Source of the DNA: Brachionus manjavacas
Taxonomy: Eukaryota > Rotifera > Eurotatoria > Ploima > Brachionidae
Direction: 5' to 3'
NCBI GenBank assembly: GCA_019054805.1
Contig: JAHQIY010000031.1
Span: 1 to 64,000 of the forward strand
DNA length: 64,000 nt
The notes below the pieces were generated by a model. That model was not told the origin of the DNA and did not search any database. It was given only the letters and a program-made list of their open reading frames with translations. Within the stretch, counting starts at the first letter, position 1, and each line of letters opens with the position of its first letter. A program made the translations under genes and the position numbers. This document shows, one piece after another, positions 1-11,500 of this stretch.

Positions 1-1056
1 AGGATACATACTTCGTATATTATTAAAAATATTAATTAGTAAAGAATTTAATCCATTCAGCTTGTATTTATACCAAAATTCTCTGAATTTAAAGCGAGTT
101 TATATTTGAATAACAAACCAATATTAATCAAATACCGACATCTTTTTGTGCATTTTTATAAAAATGCGTTGAGAAATATTCAATACTTGTTAAGTTAGTT
201 AAAGGAGTTTTTTCTTTTTTAATTTTAAAATAAAGCTACCACTCTGCTTCAATTCAAAGCGAATCTTATGAAAAGATTTGCCAAATTGATGCACTCTTCA
301 CTGTAGTAGCCATAAATTAGCAATTTTGTAAAGGATACATACTTCGTATATTATTAAAAATATTAATTAGTAAAGAATCTAATCCATTCAGCTTGTATTT
401 ATACCAAAATTCTCTGAATTTAAAGCGAGTTTATATTTGAATAACAAACCAATATTAATCAAATACCGACATCTTTTTGTGCATTTTTATAAAAATGCGT
501 TGAGAAATATTCAATACTTATTAAGTTAGTTAAAGGAGTTTTTTCTTTTTTAATTTTAAAATAAAGCTACCACTCTGCTTTAATTCAAAGCGAATCTTAT
601 GAAAAGATTTGCCAAATTGATGCACTCTTCACTGTAGTAGCCATAAATTAGCAATTTTGTAAAGGATACATACTTCGTATATTATTAAAAATATTAATTA
701 GTAAAGAATCTAATCCGTTCAGCTTGTATTTATACCAAAATTCTCTGAATTTAAAGCGAGTTTATATTTGAAAAAAAAAACCAATATTAATCAAATACCG
801 ACATCTTTTTGTGCATTTTTATAAAAATGCGTTGAGAAATATTCAATACTTATTAAGTTAGTTAAAGGAGTTTTTTCTTTTTAATTTTAAAATAAAGCTA
901 CCACTCTGCTTCAATTCAAAGCGAATCTTATGAAAAGATTTGCCAAATTGATGCACTCTTCACTGTAGTAGCCATAAATTAGCAATTTTGTAAAGGATAC
1001 ATACTTCGTATATTATTAAAAATATTAATTAGTAAAGAATCTAATTCATTCAGCTT
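1..1056. repeat. Tandem satellite, 331-bp unit, three full copies plus a partial fourth
   Basis: Unit boundaries recur at 1, 332, 663 and 994, a constant 331-bp period. The copies differ by only a few substitutions and small indels, so the array is young or homogenised. The fourth copy ends near 1056, while the left edge runs off the window. Each unit carries an 18-bp perfect palindrome, GCATTTTTATAAAAATGC, at 150-167, 481-498 and 813-830. There is no open reading frame of note. A diverged copy sits in an intron of the neighbouring gene at about 5961-6234. Confidence 0.95.
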
Positions 1057-2546
1057 AGAAATATTAATTAATGATTTTTTAACGAATATATTCTTTTTAA
1101 ATATTGCATAAAAATAGATTCAAACTTCAATCTAGGTTCATTTGGTGAATCTTTCAATTTTTAAAATTTTATGTTAATATTTAACAAAAATATGGCTTCT
1201 GATTGGGGATTTAATATTCAAATCGTTAAGTAATTAGTTTATTTGATTTCGATTAACTTCGCTAATTCCTCGATGAAACATTATTTTGAGTGTGATTGGG
1301 ATCTTATCGTTTAATAAATTATTGCACGTGAACAATAAGGTTTTTTTATACTAAGATTACACATAACGTATTCCCTTCTTTTAATTAGTTTTTCTTAATT
1401 AATCTGGATAACATATACGAGTTTACCGACTCAGCTAAACTTATTCTTTATAGTGTTTACATTGTTAATTATTTTAAAACAAATGTTTTTTTTAGTTTTT
1501 CAGCTATGAGCATTTAAAAAAAAAGAGCTAGGTGACTTTTTATTTTCTACAATAATGCTTAGGCTATACTCTTTCAATAAATTAGTGTCTGAAGGTTAAG
1601 GTCTTATCATTATTTTTAAAACATATGGTCTGTTAAAAGCAACTCAGGTTAGTGTTTTAGTAAAAACAGAGGGTCCGTGTTTTAGCATAAGCCATCAAAA
1701 ATAGTAAATAAAAAACTAATAAATTAAATTATTAATTGTTTCGATTTTTTTGTCTTAAACTCAAGTTTAGATGACGCATTAAACTAAGAATCTCAGGGTT
1801 TAGATGCAGCCCTAAACCAGTGATAATAATTTTAGACCATGCGTTCTAAATCAAAAATGTTTTAGCATAAGCGAGATTTACTTAAGTGCATGGTCTAAAA
1901 ATGTGTCTTAATTAGTGGGGCAGCATAATCGAACGAGGGAAGACGTTGGGTTTCAAGTTTTTTTATTAGTTTCACTCATGTTCAAGCTTTACTCAAGTAC
2001 TTTAAAACTTGCAAGATAAATGAAAACTAGCTTTTTTTTTGAGAGAAGAAATCATTTTTTACTCTGTAAAAAGTATGCCTTTGGTTAAAAAAAATTTTTG
2101 GTTTTTATAAAATTTAGCCTTGGCTTTTTAAAAAAGATCTTTAAAAAAATTCATTTTATTAAGTAAATTTCTTTTCATTCTTTTACAAATTTTTTTAAAA
2201 GTAATTAGTAAGAGTTTTTAAGAATTTAAATGATAAAATCTAGTTTATATGTCAAATGCACTTTCTTGTTGAATAAAGTAATTAAAAAATTCAACAAATG
2301 TCATTGTTAAAAATCTTTTTTTGTTTAATTTGAATTGATATTTTAAATGTTGCGTTTTTTAGAATAAATTTAACACAAAATTTAAAAGTATTTAACTTGC
2401 AATTATATGATGATTTCAGGGACTAAAAGCTTTGTATTCAAAAACTTAATTTATTTTATTTATGATTTCATTCGATTGTTTTTATTTAACTATTTATACT
2501 AAAAAATATTTAAAAAGTTCATTCAGCCTTTAAAAAAAAATAATAA
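1057..2546. other. AT-rich 5' flank of the EB/lectin gene; no gene seen
   Basis: I see no supported coding region. The only structured piece is a 13-bp perfect inverted repeat, TTTTAGACCATGC at 1830-1842 and its complement at 1888-1900, about 45 bases apart. A short motif, TTTTAGCATAAGC, occurs near 1679 and again near 1859. The promoter of the downstream gene presumably lies here, but no defined element can be named. Confidence 0.5.
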
Positions 2547-5500
2547 ATGTATTCTTCCAAATATTTTAATAAATACGAAGATACAGTTAAAATTCAATTG
2601 TTAAATAATGAAAAAAGACAAGTTCCTAAATGGATTGTAGTTTTTGGGTTGGTCTTAATTGTGGTTTCTTCTGCATTTTTGGGTGTCTCGCTTGGAATTG
2701 CTGTTAATGAACAACCATACGGTTTGTACAATCAAAGCTGCTCTTCACGATTTTGTGAAAGTAAACTCGGACTCAAATGCATCAATAATGTTTGCTTATG
2801 CAATTGGAATCAAGCTTTCTTAGATAAATGCTATAATTTATCCTCATTTAATGGAATATGTAGGCAAAACGACCTTTGCAAACATGATGAATTTCTTGTT
2901 TGTAATGATGGTTTTAAATGTTCTTGTTCTTTGGATAGATACTGGAATGCAAAAAAGAACAGATGCGTTCTTAGAAAAAGATCTAATGAAGCATGTGATG
3001 GGGATGAATGTCAATCGGATATGGTTTGTAAATCTCAAATATGCAAGTGTCCAAATCCCAAAAAGTTTGATTTTATTTTCTGATTTAAATTAATCTCATT
3101 TAATTTTTAATTTAGATTATATTTTGATGGAAAAAATTGTAAGCCTAAATTAGCTTACAATAAAAGCTGTGTGTCCTCAACTGAATGTTTAGATTCTGAA
3201 AATACTAAATGCAAAAATAATAAATGTAAATTTTTATTTAATTTTCTGTTTTGAATTATTTACTAGCTGTTTTAGCTCTACCAAATAATCTTACAACAGA
3301 ACCCTTTAAAATTTAAACTGGTATAAAATAAGGAGCTATTTTATCATCATTTCTTTTTAACATATATATTGATGATCTTCTTATAGAATGTCTTAACAAT
3401 GAACTTGGAGCTCTTTATAAAAATCTTAATGTTATATCATTGTCTACGCAGATGATATAATCTTAATAAGCCCACTTGACTCCCATCTAGAAATGCTTTT
3501 AGATATTTGTGGGTCTTATGGGAATAAATGGAGAATAAAATTTAAAACATCAATTTTTTCGAGTAACAAATATATTTTATTAGTCACAAAAATAATTAAG
3601 TAACAAAATAAAATAAGAAAAAGTCACAATATTATTTTAATCATAAATAAAATTTGACTTTTATAAATTTTGACTTGGGGTTTGTGATATGATGATCCTA
3701 AAAGATAATAATTGTAGTTTAAAAAACTATTTTCGCTCTGTTTTTCATATTTCATTAATTAAGTATTTGTTAAGATGCACCAAACGAAATTAAATTATCA
3801 CTAAAGGCAAAATTTTAGTAGAGGAAAACATAGTTTTCTGGGTCAATTCGCTTAGGTAAACTATGGTTCACCTGTTACTGGAACAATTCATGTTCTCATG
3901 TTTTATGAATTATTAATTGACCATAACATTATCTAAAAATTGTGCATTAAAATTTTTTCATCTATTTAGAAAAAAAGCTAATGTAATGATAAAAGTAAGA
4001 TAGAAAAGATAATTACATAGAAAATTTTAAGTTGGACGAAGCAAGTAAATTTTGGGAAATAGATGAATCTATGTTGGTCAAAGTCAAACACAAAGGGTGA
4101 AAAATTAATTTTAATTTTCTTTAATTTTTATTATTTTATGCTTAAAGGCAAAGATTAAAGTAAAGAGCGCATTTGAGTATTTGGGATTGTTGAAAGGGTA
4201 ATTCCAAGTTAACCAGATCAGAGAAAATGCTAAGCTCCTTCAAATTAAAAAAAAAAAAAATTATTAACTAATTTTTTTATCAGTTTCGAGAATTAAGAAT
4301 TCTATTGAATAGCTTTATTCAATTTGTTCACTTAATTCTATTTTGATTCACCCTGATTATATTTTGAACAAAAAAATTGGGTGAACCAATAGTTCACAAA
4401 ACCTGAGAACAAGAATTTTTAAGTGAACTATGGTTTACCTAACCGACTAGACTCAGTTTTTCAACAATTGAATAAAAACTTTATTCTTAGTGAATTATTT
4501 TTCTTTTTTTGTATTCATTTTTTATTTTATTATATATTATTTAACTTTATTGTTAGTTTTTTCATGTATTTTTATTCTGAAGGAGCATTTTCTCGGTAAA
4601 AATAAATAAATGAATTGCTCAAAAGTTAAAAAAGAATTTTCAAATTTCCATACAAAAATTAAACTCATTCTATTTCACCAAAGAGTTGAATTTCAAAATG
4701 AAAATGCTTGCATAATTAACTTAAAATTTTTTTTCTTTTGAAACTAAAAAAAATATTTGAAACATCGCACTTTTTCAATGTTATTTCAACATTGGATACA
4801 TTTTGTAATTCAAACACAAAAAATTAAACCATATTAATTAATATCTAATTAGCTGTTTTTTTTTCTTTTTGCTGTTTGTAGATTTGTTTGAACATTTGAG
4901 TTTTTGGATTTTGGCGGACGGTCTCTTTTTTTAGGAATAACTACTTGAGTTTCTACAATATTAGACGCAACTGTAGCTTGATTTTCAACTAATAGTTCTT
5001 CATCTTGATAATGAATAGGCTCTGGTACTTCATCCTCAATTAAATGTTGATTGATTAGATTTGGAAACAAAATTTCATTGAGAGGTTGATTTTGAAATAA
5101 TAATGAATTGAGTGGGCCTGTTGAATTTCTTATTATTTTTTGGAATCTTATCTTTGTTGTTGGAGTGGATATGAGTTTTATCTTCAAGCTATAAATTAAC
5201 ACCAGAATGAGTACGCGGTTTTAGAACATTTAAGTATTTGTCACATTTAGAGCATTTGTAATATTGTTTTTCGCCAATTTCGGTAAATGTTTTGTTTTTT
5301 GTGCCCAAATATTATCTTCAATAGTTCCATCGTTCATAGCATTGATACAGTCTTGTAAAGATTCAAAATCTTTTAAATTCAAATTCTTAATTCATCAATT
5401 AATTTCCTAATTGACACTAATTAAACTTGTTACTTTTTAAAAGAGGATTAATGACTAATAGATTAATTTTTGTACACTTAAAACAAATTTGATACGAATC

Positions 5501-8500
5501 AATTAAATTAGTGGTTTCCTATTTTGTTACTTTTTAATAATTATTTTTGTTACGAAATCAAAAATTTTTGGTACTGATAAAAAATTATGCCAAAATATAA
5601 TCCTAATAAAACAAAAGTTATTAACTTTAGCATTCAATTATTTAAGTCGGTATTTCACCTAAATGGATCCGAACTTAAAGAAGCAAATCAGCTAGAATAC
5701 TAATCAGCCAGCTGGGATTCATTATAGATTCAAATCTTGACCTTACAGAACACACAAGTGACAACACACAAGCAGTTATAAATTTTAAAAAAGTTCAGAG
5801 AAGCTTTTTTGGAATTTCCTATCTGCCTAAAAATAGTTCTACCTCTTCAACTAAATTCAAATCATTTATATACAAAACATATTGTTTATCTAAATTCACA
5901 TATGGTCTAGAGGCTCTCACTCTTAATTACAAAGGATTCAATAAATAAAATACAAAACAAATTGATGTACTCTTCACTGTAGTAGCCATAAATTAGCAAT
6001 TTTGTGCAGGATACATACTTCGTATATTATTAAAAATATTAATTAGTAAAGAATCTAATTCATTCAGCTTGTATTTATACCAAAACTCTCTGAATTTAAA
6101 GCGAGTTTATATTTGAATAACAAACCAATATTAATCAAATACCGACATCTTTTTGTGCATTTTTATAAAAATGCGTTGAGAAATATTCAATACTTATTAA
6201 GTTAGTTAAAGTAGTTTTTTCTTTTTTAATTTTTAACCATCCATTTTGCTTACTTTTAAAAAATTATAGCTTTATTTTTGTTTTAATTTCATAATTTTTC
6301 TTTAAAGGTTCTTGCAAAGAAAAAGAATATTTTTTATTATCAGAATCAAAATGTGTGCCCAAATTAAATGAATTCGATTTTTGCACCTTAAATCAAATGT
6401 GTCAAAGTCCGATGTTTTGCTCGATTAAATTTGATTGTAGGTGTCCTGGATACTTTTACTATGATAATTCAACTTCGTCATGCAACAATAAATTGTTGGT
6501 TGATGCCAGATGCAAAAAAGACCACGTGTGTAGACAAGACTTGGGTCTGACATGTCAAAATGGCAAATGCCTGTGTTCATCTTTTAAATATACTTGGTCT
6601 CCAAGCTCTCTCAAATGCAAGTTAACTTATCAGAAGTCGACATGTGCTGATGATTCCGATTGCAATGTTTCAGAAAATTTAGCTTGTCAAGTGAAAAATC
6701 CAAATAGTCAATTCTTTCGTACCTGTGGTTGCACAAAAGAAGAAAATAATGAAAATTATTGGGATGGAAAAAAGTGTACTCAAGCAAAAACTTATCGATC
6801 TTACTGCCTATCTAATGACCATTGTAAACTATTGACAGAAAACACTTTTTGTTCAGTTATTCTAAACAAATGTGAATGTCCAAATTTACACTATTGGAAT
6901 GGTCATAAGTGCATTCCGAAAAAAGCTTATCTTGATAAATGTAGAGACTCTTTTGAATGTATGGACTCTCAATTGCTAATCTGCAATGGAACAAAATGTA
7001 ATTTTTTTTAAATTTTGATCAGATTTTAATTTTTACAGTAGCGGTCCCTTTAGGTTAACATGAATGCAAACATGATTTTAAAATAAAAAAATCATCTAAT
7101 ATAAAAGGGAATTCAAATTTAAATAAAATCAACTAAAGTTAAAAGAATCTTAATAAGAAAAAAAAATATATAGAAAGGTAACATTTATACAAAGAAATAC
7201 ATATTTGGCTAATCTTAATTTTTAAATTTATACGAAATTAAAAATAAATTTTTAGTTAAGAAAAGAAAAAAACAATCAAAAATCTTGGAAATTCTTAATC
7301 GAAAGGTATGTCGTATTAAAAAATTTTAAATTCGATTTCAATAATAACCAAGGTCTTTTATTTTAATAAAAATATCTCAAATATAATCTCAATATTATTT
7401 TCCTGGAGAAAAACTGAGCACATCTTTAGAAAGCTCATTTTATTCTCTTCAAGGAAAATGGGGGTCAGTAGGGGATCAGTTTTTAATAATATATAAAATA
7501 TTCTATTTTCACTTAAAAACTAATTTAATTTTCAAAAAAAAAAGAAAAATTCAAACTAAATGATATATTAAAACTTTTAAAAATATTAAATATTTTTAAT
7601 TCGCAAAAAAAATCGTGGTCATCAAATTCAAAAAAAATTGGCGGTTAGTGTTTTAGTAGGACCCAATTGAGTTGGCTTTAAAATTTTTTATTTTATATTT
7701 CAATTTTACAATAATTTTAGTTTATGATAAAAAGCCTCGAAACTGAATTTTTCAAAAAAATTTAATTTTATTTTGAATTTATGATGATCTAAAACTTTTA
7801 ATGCTTGTTTATTTTTCACTTTTTTTTAAAAAACATTTTTAATTTTTTATTTTCACAAGTCTGTTAAGAACTAGTTTAAAAAAATCTTTCTCAAAAATTA
7901 ATTAAATTCTCAAAATAATTTTGAATTATTTTTTTTGCTGGGATCAAACTTTAGACCTTTTTTTTAACGGAAAAATAAATTTTTTAAAATAAGGTGTTTG
8001 TGATGAAACAAAATATTTTAAATCAAATATTTGCTTAGACAGAGTAGGAGAATATGAACCATGTTTTTCAACAGAAATGTGTTTAAAAGATATGGTTTGC
8101 AATAATACACGTTGTGTCTGCGGTAAAAATAATTTCTATTCAGATAAATGTGTTCCTCAAAAACTCTTTAGCCAAAGATGTGAAAAAGACTATGAATGCT
8201 GGTCTGAAAAGGGTCTGGTGTGTGATTCAAATAGATGTGCATGTAAATTAGCTCACACATGGTCTGTTACTGAATCCAAATGTTTGCTAACCTATAGACA
8301 AAAAGGTTGTAGCAATAACAATGAATGCAACAAAGATGAAAAGCTGGTATGTATTGACGAGTTTTTTAAAGATGAAATTTATTCTCAAGAAAATATGTGC
8401 GGCTGTAGGAGAAATTTAAATCTAGAGCAATATTGGAATGGGACAGAGTGTATTGAAGCAAAAGAATTCAATTTTCCATGCACATATGACTTTGAGTGCA

Positions 8501-11500
8501 GAAAAATTAGCCAAAAAACTTATTGTATTAACTCAACTTGTATTTGCTACAATTTTTCAAGGTAATTAAAATTTAAATGTTTTTTATAAAAAGAATAAGT
8601 AAATTTTTATTGATTCCTTATTTTTTATTATCAAATTTATTATTTTTATAATTTGAATTATTAAAAATATAAACAAGTAGTTTTTTAAAAATGACAAAAA
8701 AGCAATTTATATATTTGTTTATATTACCGAGCTAATGCTCCTTTAGATTATTTAAAAATGAAAATAAATAAATATAAAAAAGATGAGACCATTGATTTAT
8801 TAATATATTTCTTTATTTTTGTTTATTTGTTTTCTATATCGAGCAAGGTCTCCTTCAGAATAAATTAAAAAAAAAAAACATAAAATAAAATCAAAATAAA
8901 GTAAAAAAGCTAAAAAACATGAAAATTACAAAGATATATATTGAAATAGATTTTTACGTGTGGCACATGTATTCATAGCTCAAGTTTCAGGAAAAAAAAG
9001 AAGGAATAGTAAGGTAGCAATTACACAATGGAGTTGGGTATTCAATAAATCTTGATTCAAAACCTTCTTTGTATTCCTCCACCAGTCTTGCAAATACTGG
9101 AATAGAATGACTCAGTCCTGTCCCAACATATCTCTCACTCAACTCAAAAAGCCGATTTGAGACTGTTAGTAATTCAAGTTTATTAAAAGCCTCATGATGC
9201 ACGATGTCGGAGGGAGTATCATATTTTAACTTAAGGATAGATCTGGCTGCTGTATTCTGAATTGCTTGTAGTTTTTTGATATTATTTTCTGAAAATGAAT
9301 TCAAGCAAGAAAAAGAATAGTCTAAAATTGATCCGACTAAAGATTTATATAAATTTCCTAGTGTGTTTTGAGTAAGACCCCATTTATTATTTAACAATAT
9401 CTTAATACTATTTAGCCTTTTATTGCAGCGTTCTTTTATTTAATTGAAATATAATTAATTAACTAATATATTAAAAATTAACTTAGAATCAAATTTTATT
9501 CCAAGAAACTTGATTTCTTTTTTGGCTCATTATTCTGTTGCCATAAATTTTTAAGTTTAGATTATCACTCTCTTTTTTGTACCTAGAGAAGACTACTAAA
9601 CACGACTTTTCAACTGATATCTTCATTTTCCATTTAATAAGCTATTGTTCTAGTTCGTTGGTGTATTTATTTATCTTATATTCTAGGTTCCCCTTTTTTC
9701 TGTAAATGAAGAATGTAACTAGATCATTTGCGAAAAGCAGAGAGTATTCATAAATTGTTTTGTTTCTTTTGGGGATTTCATATAAATATATACTAAATAA
9801 AAGAGTACTAATTACTGAGCCTTGAGGAACACCTGCAGTTATTTTATATTCTTCGCTCAAGTGGTCATTCACATTTACCTTAAATGTCCTGGTGTCTAAA
9901 AAAGATCTAATCCAGTTAGTTAAGTAATAAGGTGGATTCATTTTAAATTGACTAAAAATAATATCAAAAAATTACAAGCAATTCAGAATACAGCAGTAAT
10001 ATCTATCCTTAAATTAAAATATGATACTCTCTCCGACATCGTGCATCATGAAGCTTTTAATAAACTTAAATTACTAACAGTCTCAAATCGGCTTTTTGAG
10101 TTGAGTGAGAGATATGTTGGGACAGGACTGAGTCATTCTATTCCAGTAGTTGCAAGACTGGTGGAGGAATACAAAGAAGGTTTTGAATAAAGATTTATTG
10201 AATACCCAACTCCATTGTGTAATTGCTACCTTACTATTCCTTTTTTTTTTCCTGAAACTTGAGCTATGAATACATGTGCCACACGTAAAAATCTATTTCA
10301 ATATATATCTTTGTAATTTTCATGTTTTTTAGCTTTTTTACTTTATTTTGATTTTATTTTTTTTTTTTTTTTTTTAAATTTATTCTGTAGGAGCCCTAGC
10401 TCAGTGCAGAAAACAAATAAATAAATAAATAAATAATGAGCGTATTCTAAAGGACTCCATCCTATTTTTTAAATGTCCGAAATTTAAACACTTAAAAATA
10501 AACATTTTTTTATTTCATTTTTATTTTTTTAACAATATTGTCTGTTACAATTTAAGACAAAACTAATGTCCAAATTTTTAACAAGTCCAAATTTTTACAG
10601 TTCAATTGGAAAAAATAACTGTTTAATTTCAAAATTTGTCTTATGTTCCTGACAGGAGTATTACAATTGATATTGAAAAATAGCAATTGGAAATTTGGAT
10701 GTTTAGAATCAGGACGCTATCCTTTAAAAGACTCTACACTCTGTTTGTGAGACTAAATCTTGGATAGTTCACAGCAGCTTGGAATCTATGGCAAAAGATA
10801 GACATTTTAGACCAGAAATGTCTCAACTTATTTTCGTTATTTTCCTTTTTTTTGCAATATTATGTTTTACATAAATTTACTTTTTTTATTTTTAGATAAA
10901 AAAAGAAACGTAAAAAATTTTTACGTAAATTTTCGTAAATTTACGTAAAAACGCGTATTTTTATATATTTTTTACGTAAATTCACGTAAAATCCTCATGG
11001 CGTAGCAGTTCTGTAATTAATTTTTCTTTTGAATAAATAATTTAATAACAAAGCATTAATTAATATTAAAAGGCAAAGTTAATTTCGACTGATATATTTT
11101 CTTGAGAAAAAAAATTAAAAAGCTGATTATATATTTTTAAATTAGTCAATTTTAATTAAAAAAAGTTAGTTAAAAAAGAGGCTAAGGGCTTAACCTTTTT
11201 GGTTTAATAAGGCTCACATTTTTTTGTCATTTTACACTTATTACTTGCCTGATCATAAACTGAACATGCCTTTATGAATAACCTAAGGTAACAAATAACA
11301 AAATAAATCGATTAATAATAGGTCGTTTTTGGCATTATAAAAATTTGCCAGGTAATTTATTGACAGTCAGAATAAATAAGATTTTATATTTCGAAAAAAA
11401 TTTTATTATTTTCATGATTTTGATCAAAATTTTTTTTTGTGAAAACCACTTTGTCATTTTATAAGTTATATTTCAATTAAAGTGAATTTTGGGACTCAAA

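Larger units (their letters stand above)
3551..5585. mobile_element. Decayed DNA element inserted in a LINE, itself carrying a second element
   Basis: The piece interrupts the LINE reading frame. Its edges carry similar inverted sequences built around GTAACAAAAATAATT and AAGTAACAAAATA (near 3560-3605 and 5520-5565 on the opposite strand), which suggests terminal inverted repeats. Exact ends and a target duplication cannot be fixed by eye. It contains a zinc-finger-like minus-strand coding remnant (about 4849-5300) and a truncated fold-back element (about 3650-4830). Confidence 0.5.

Noticed and set aside
1-1056. Self-cleaving hammerhead ribozyme in the satellite
   Set aside because: The conserved CTGATGA core was not found on either strand of the unit.
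1-1056. CRISPR-like array
   Set aside because: The repeats are 331 bp, contiguous and without unique spacers, and the sequence is eukaryotic.
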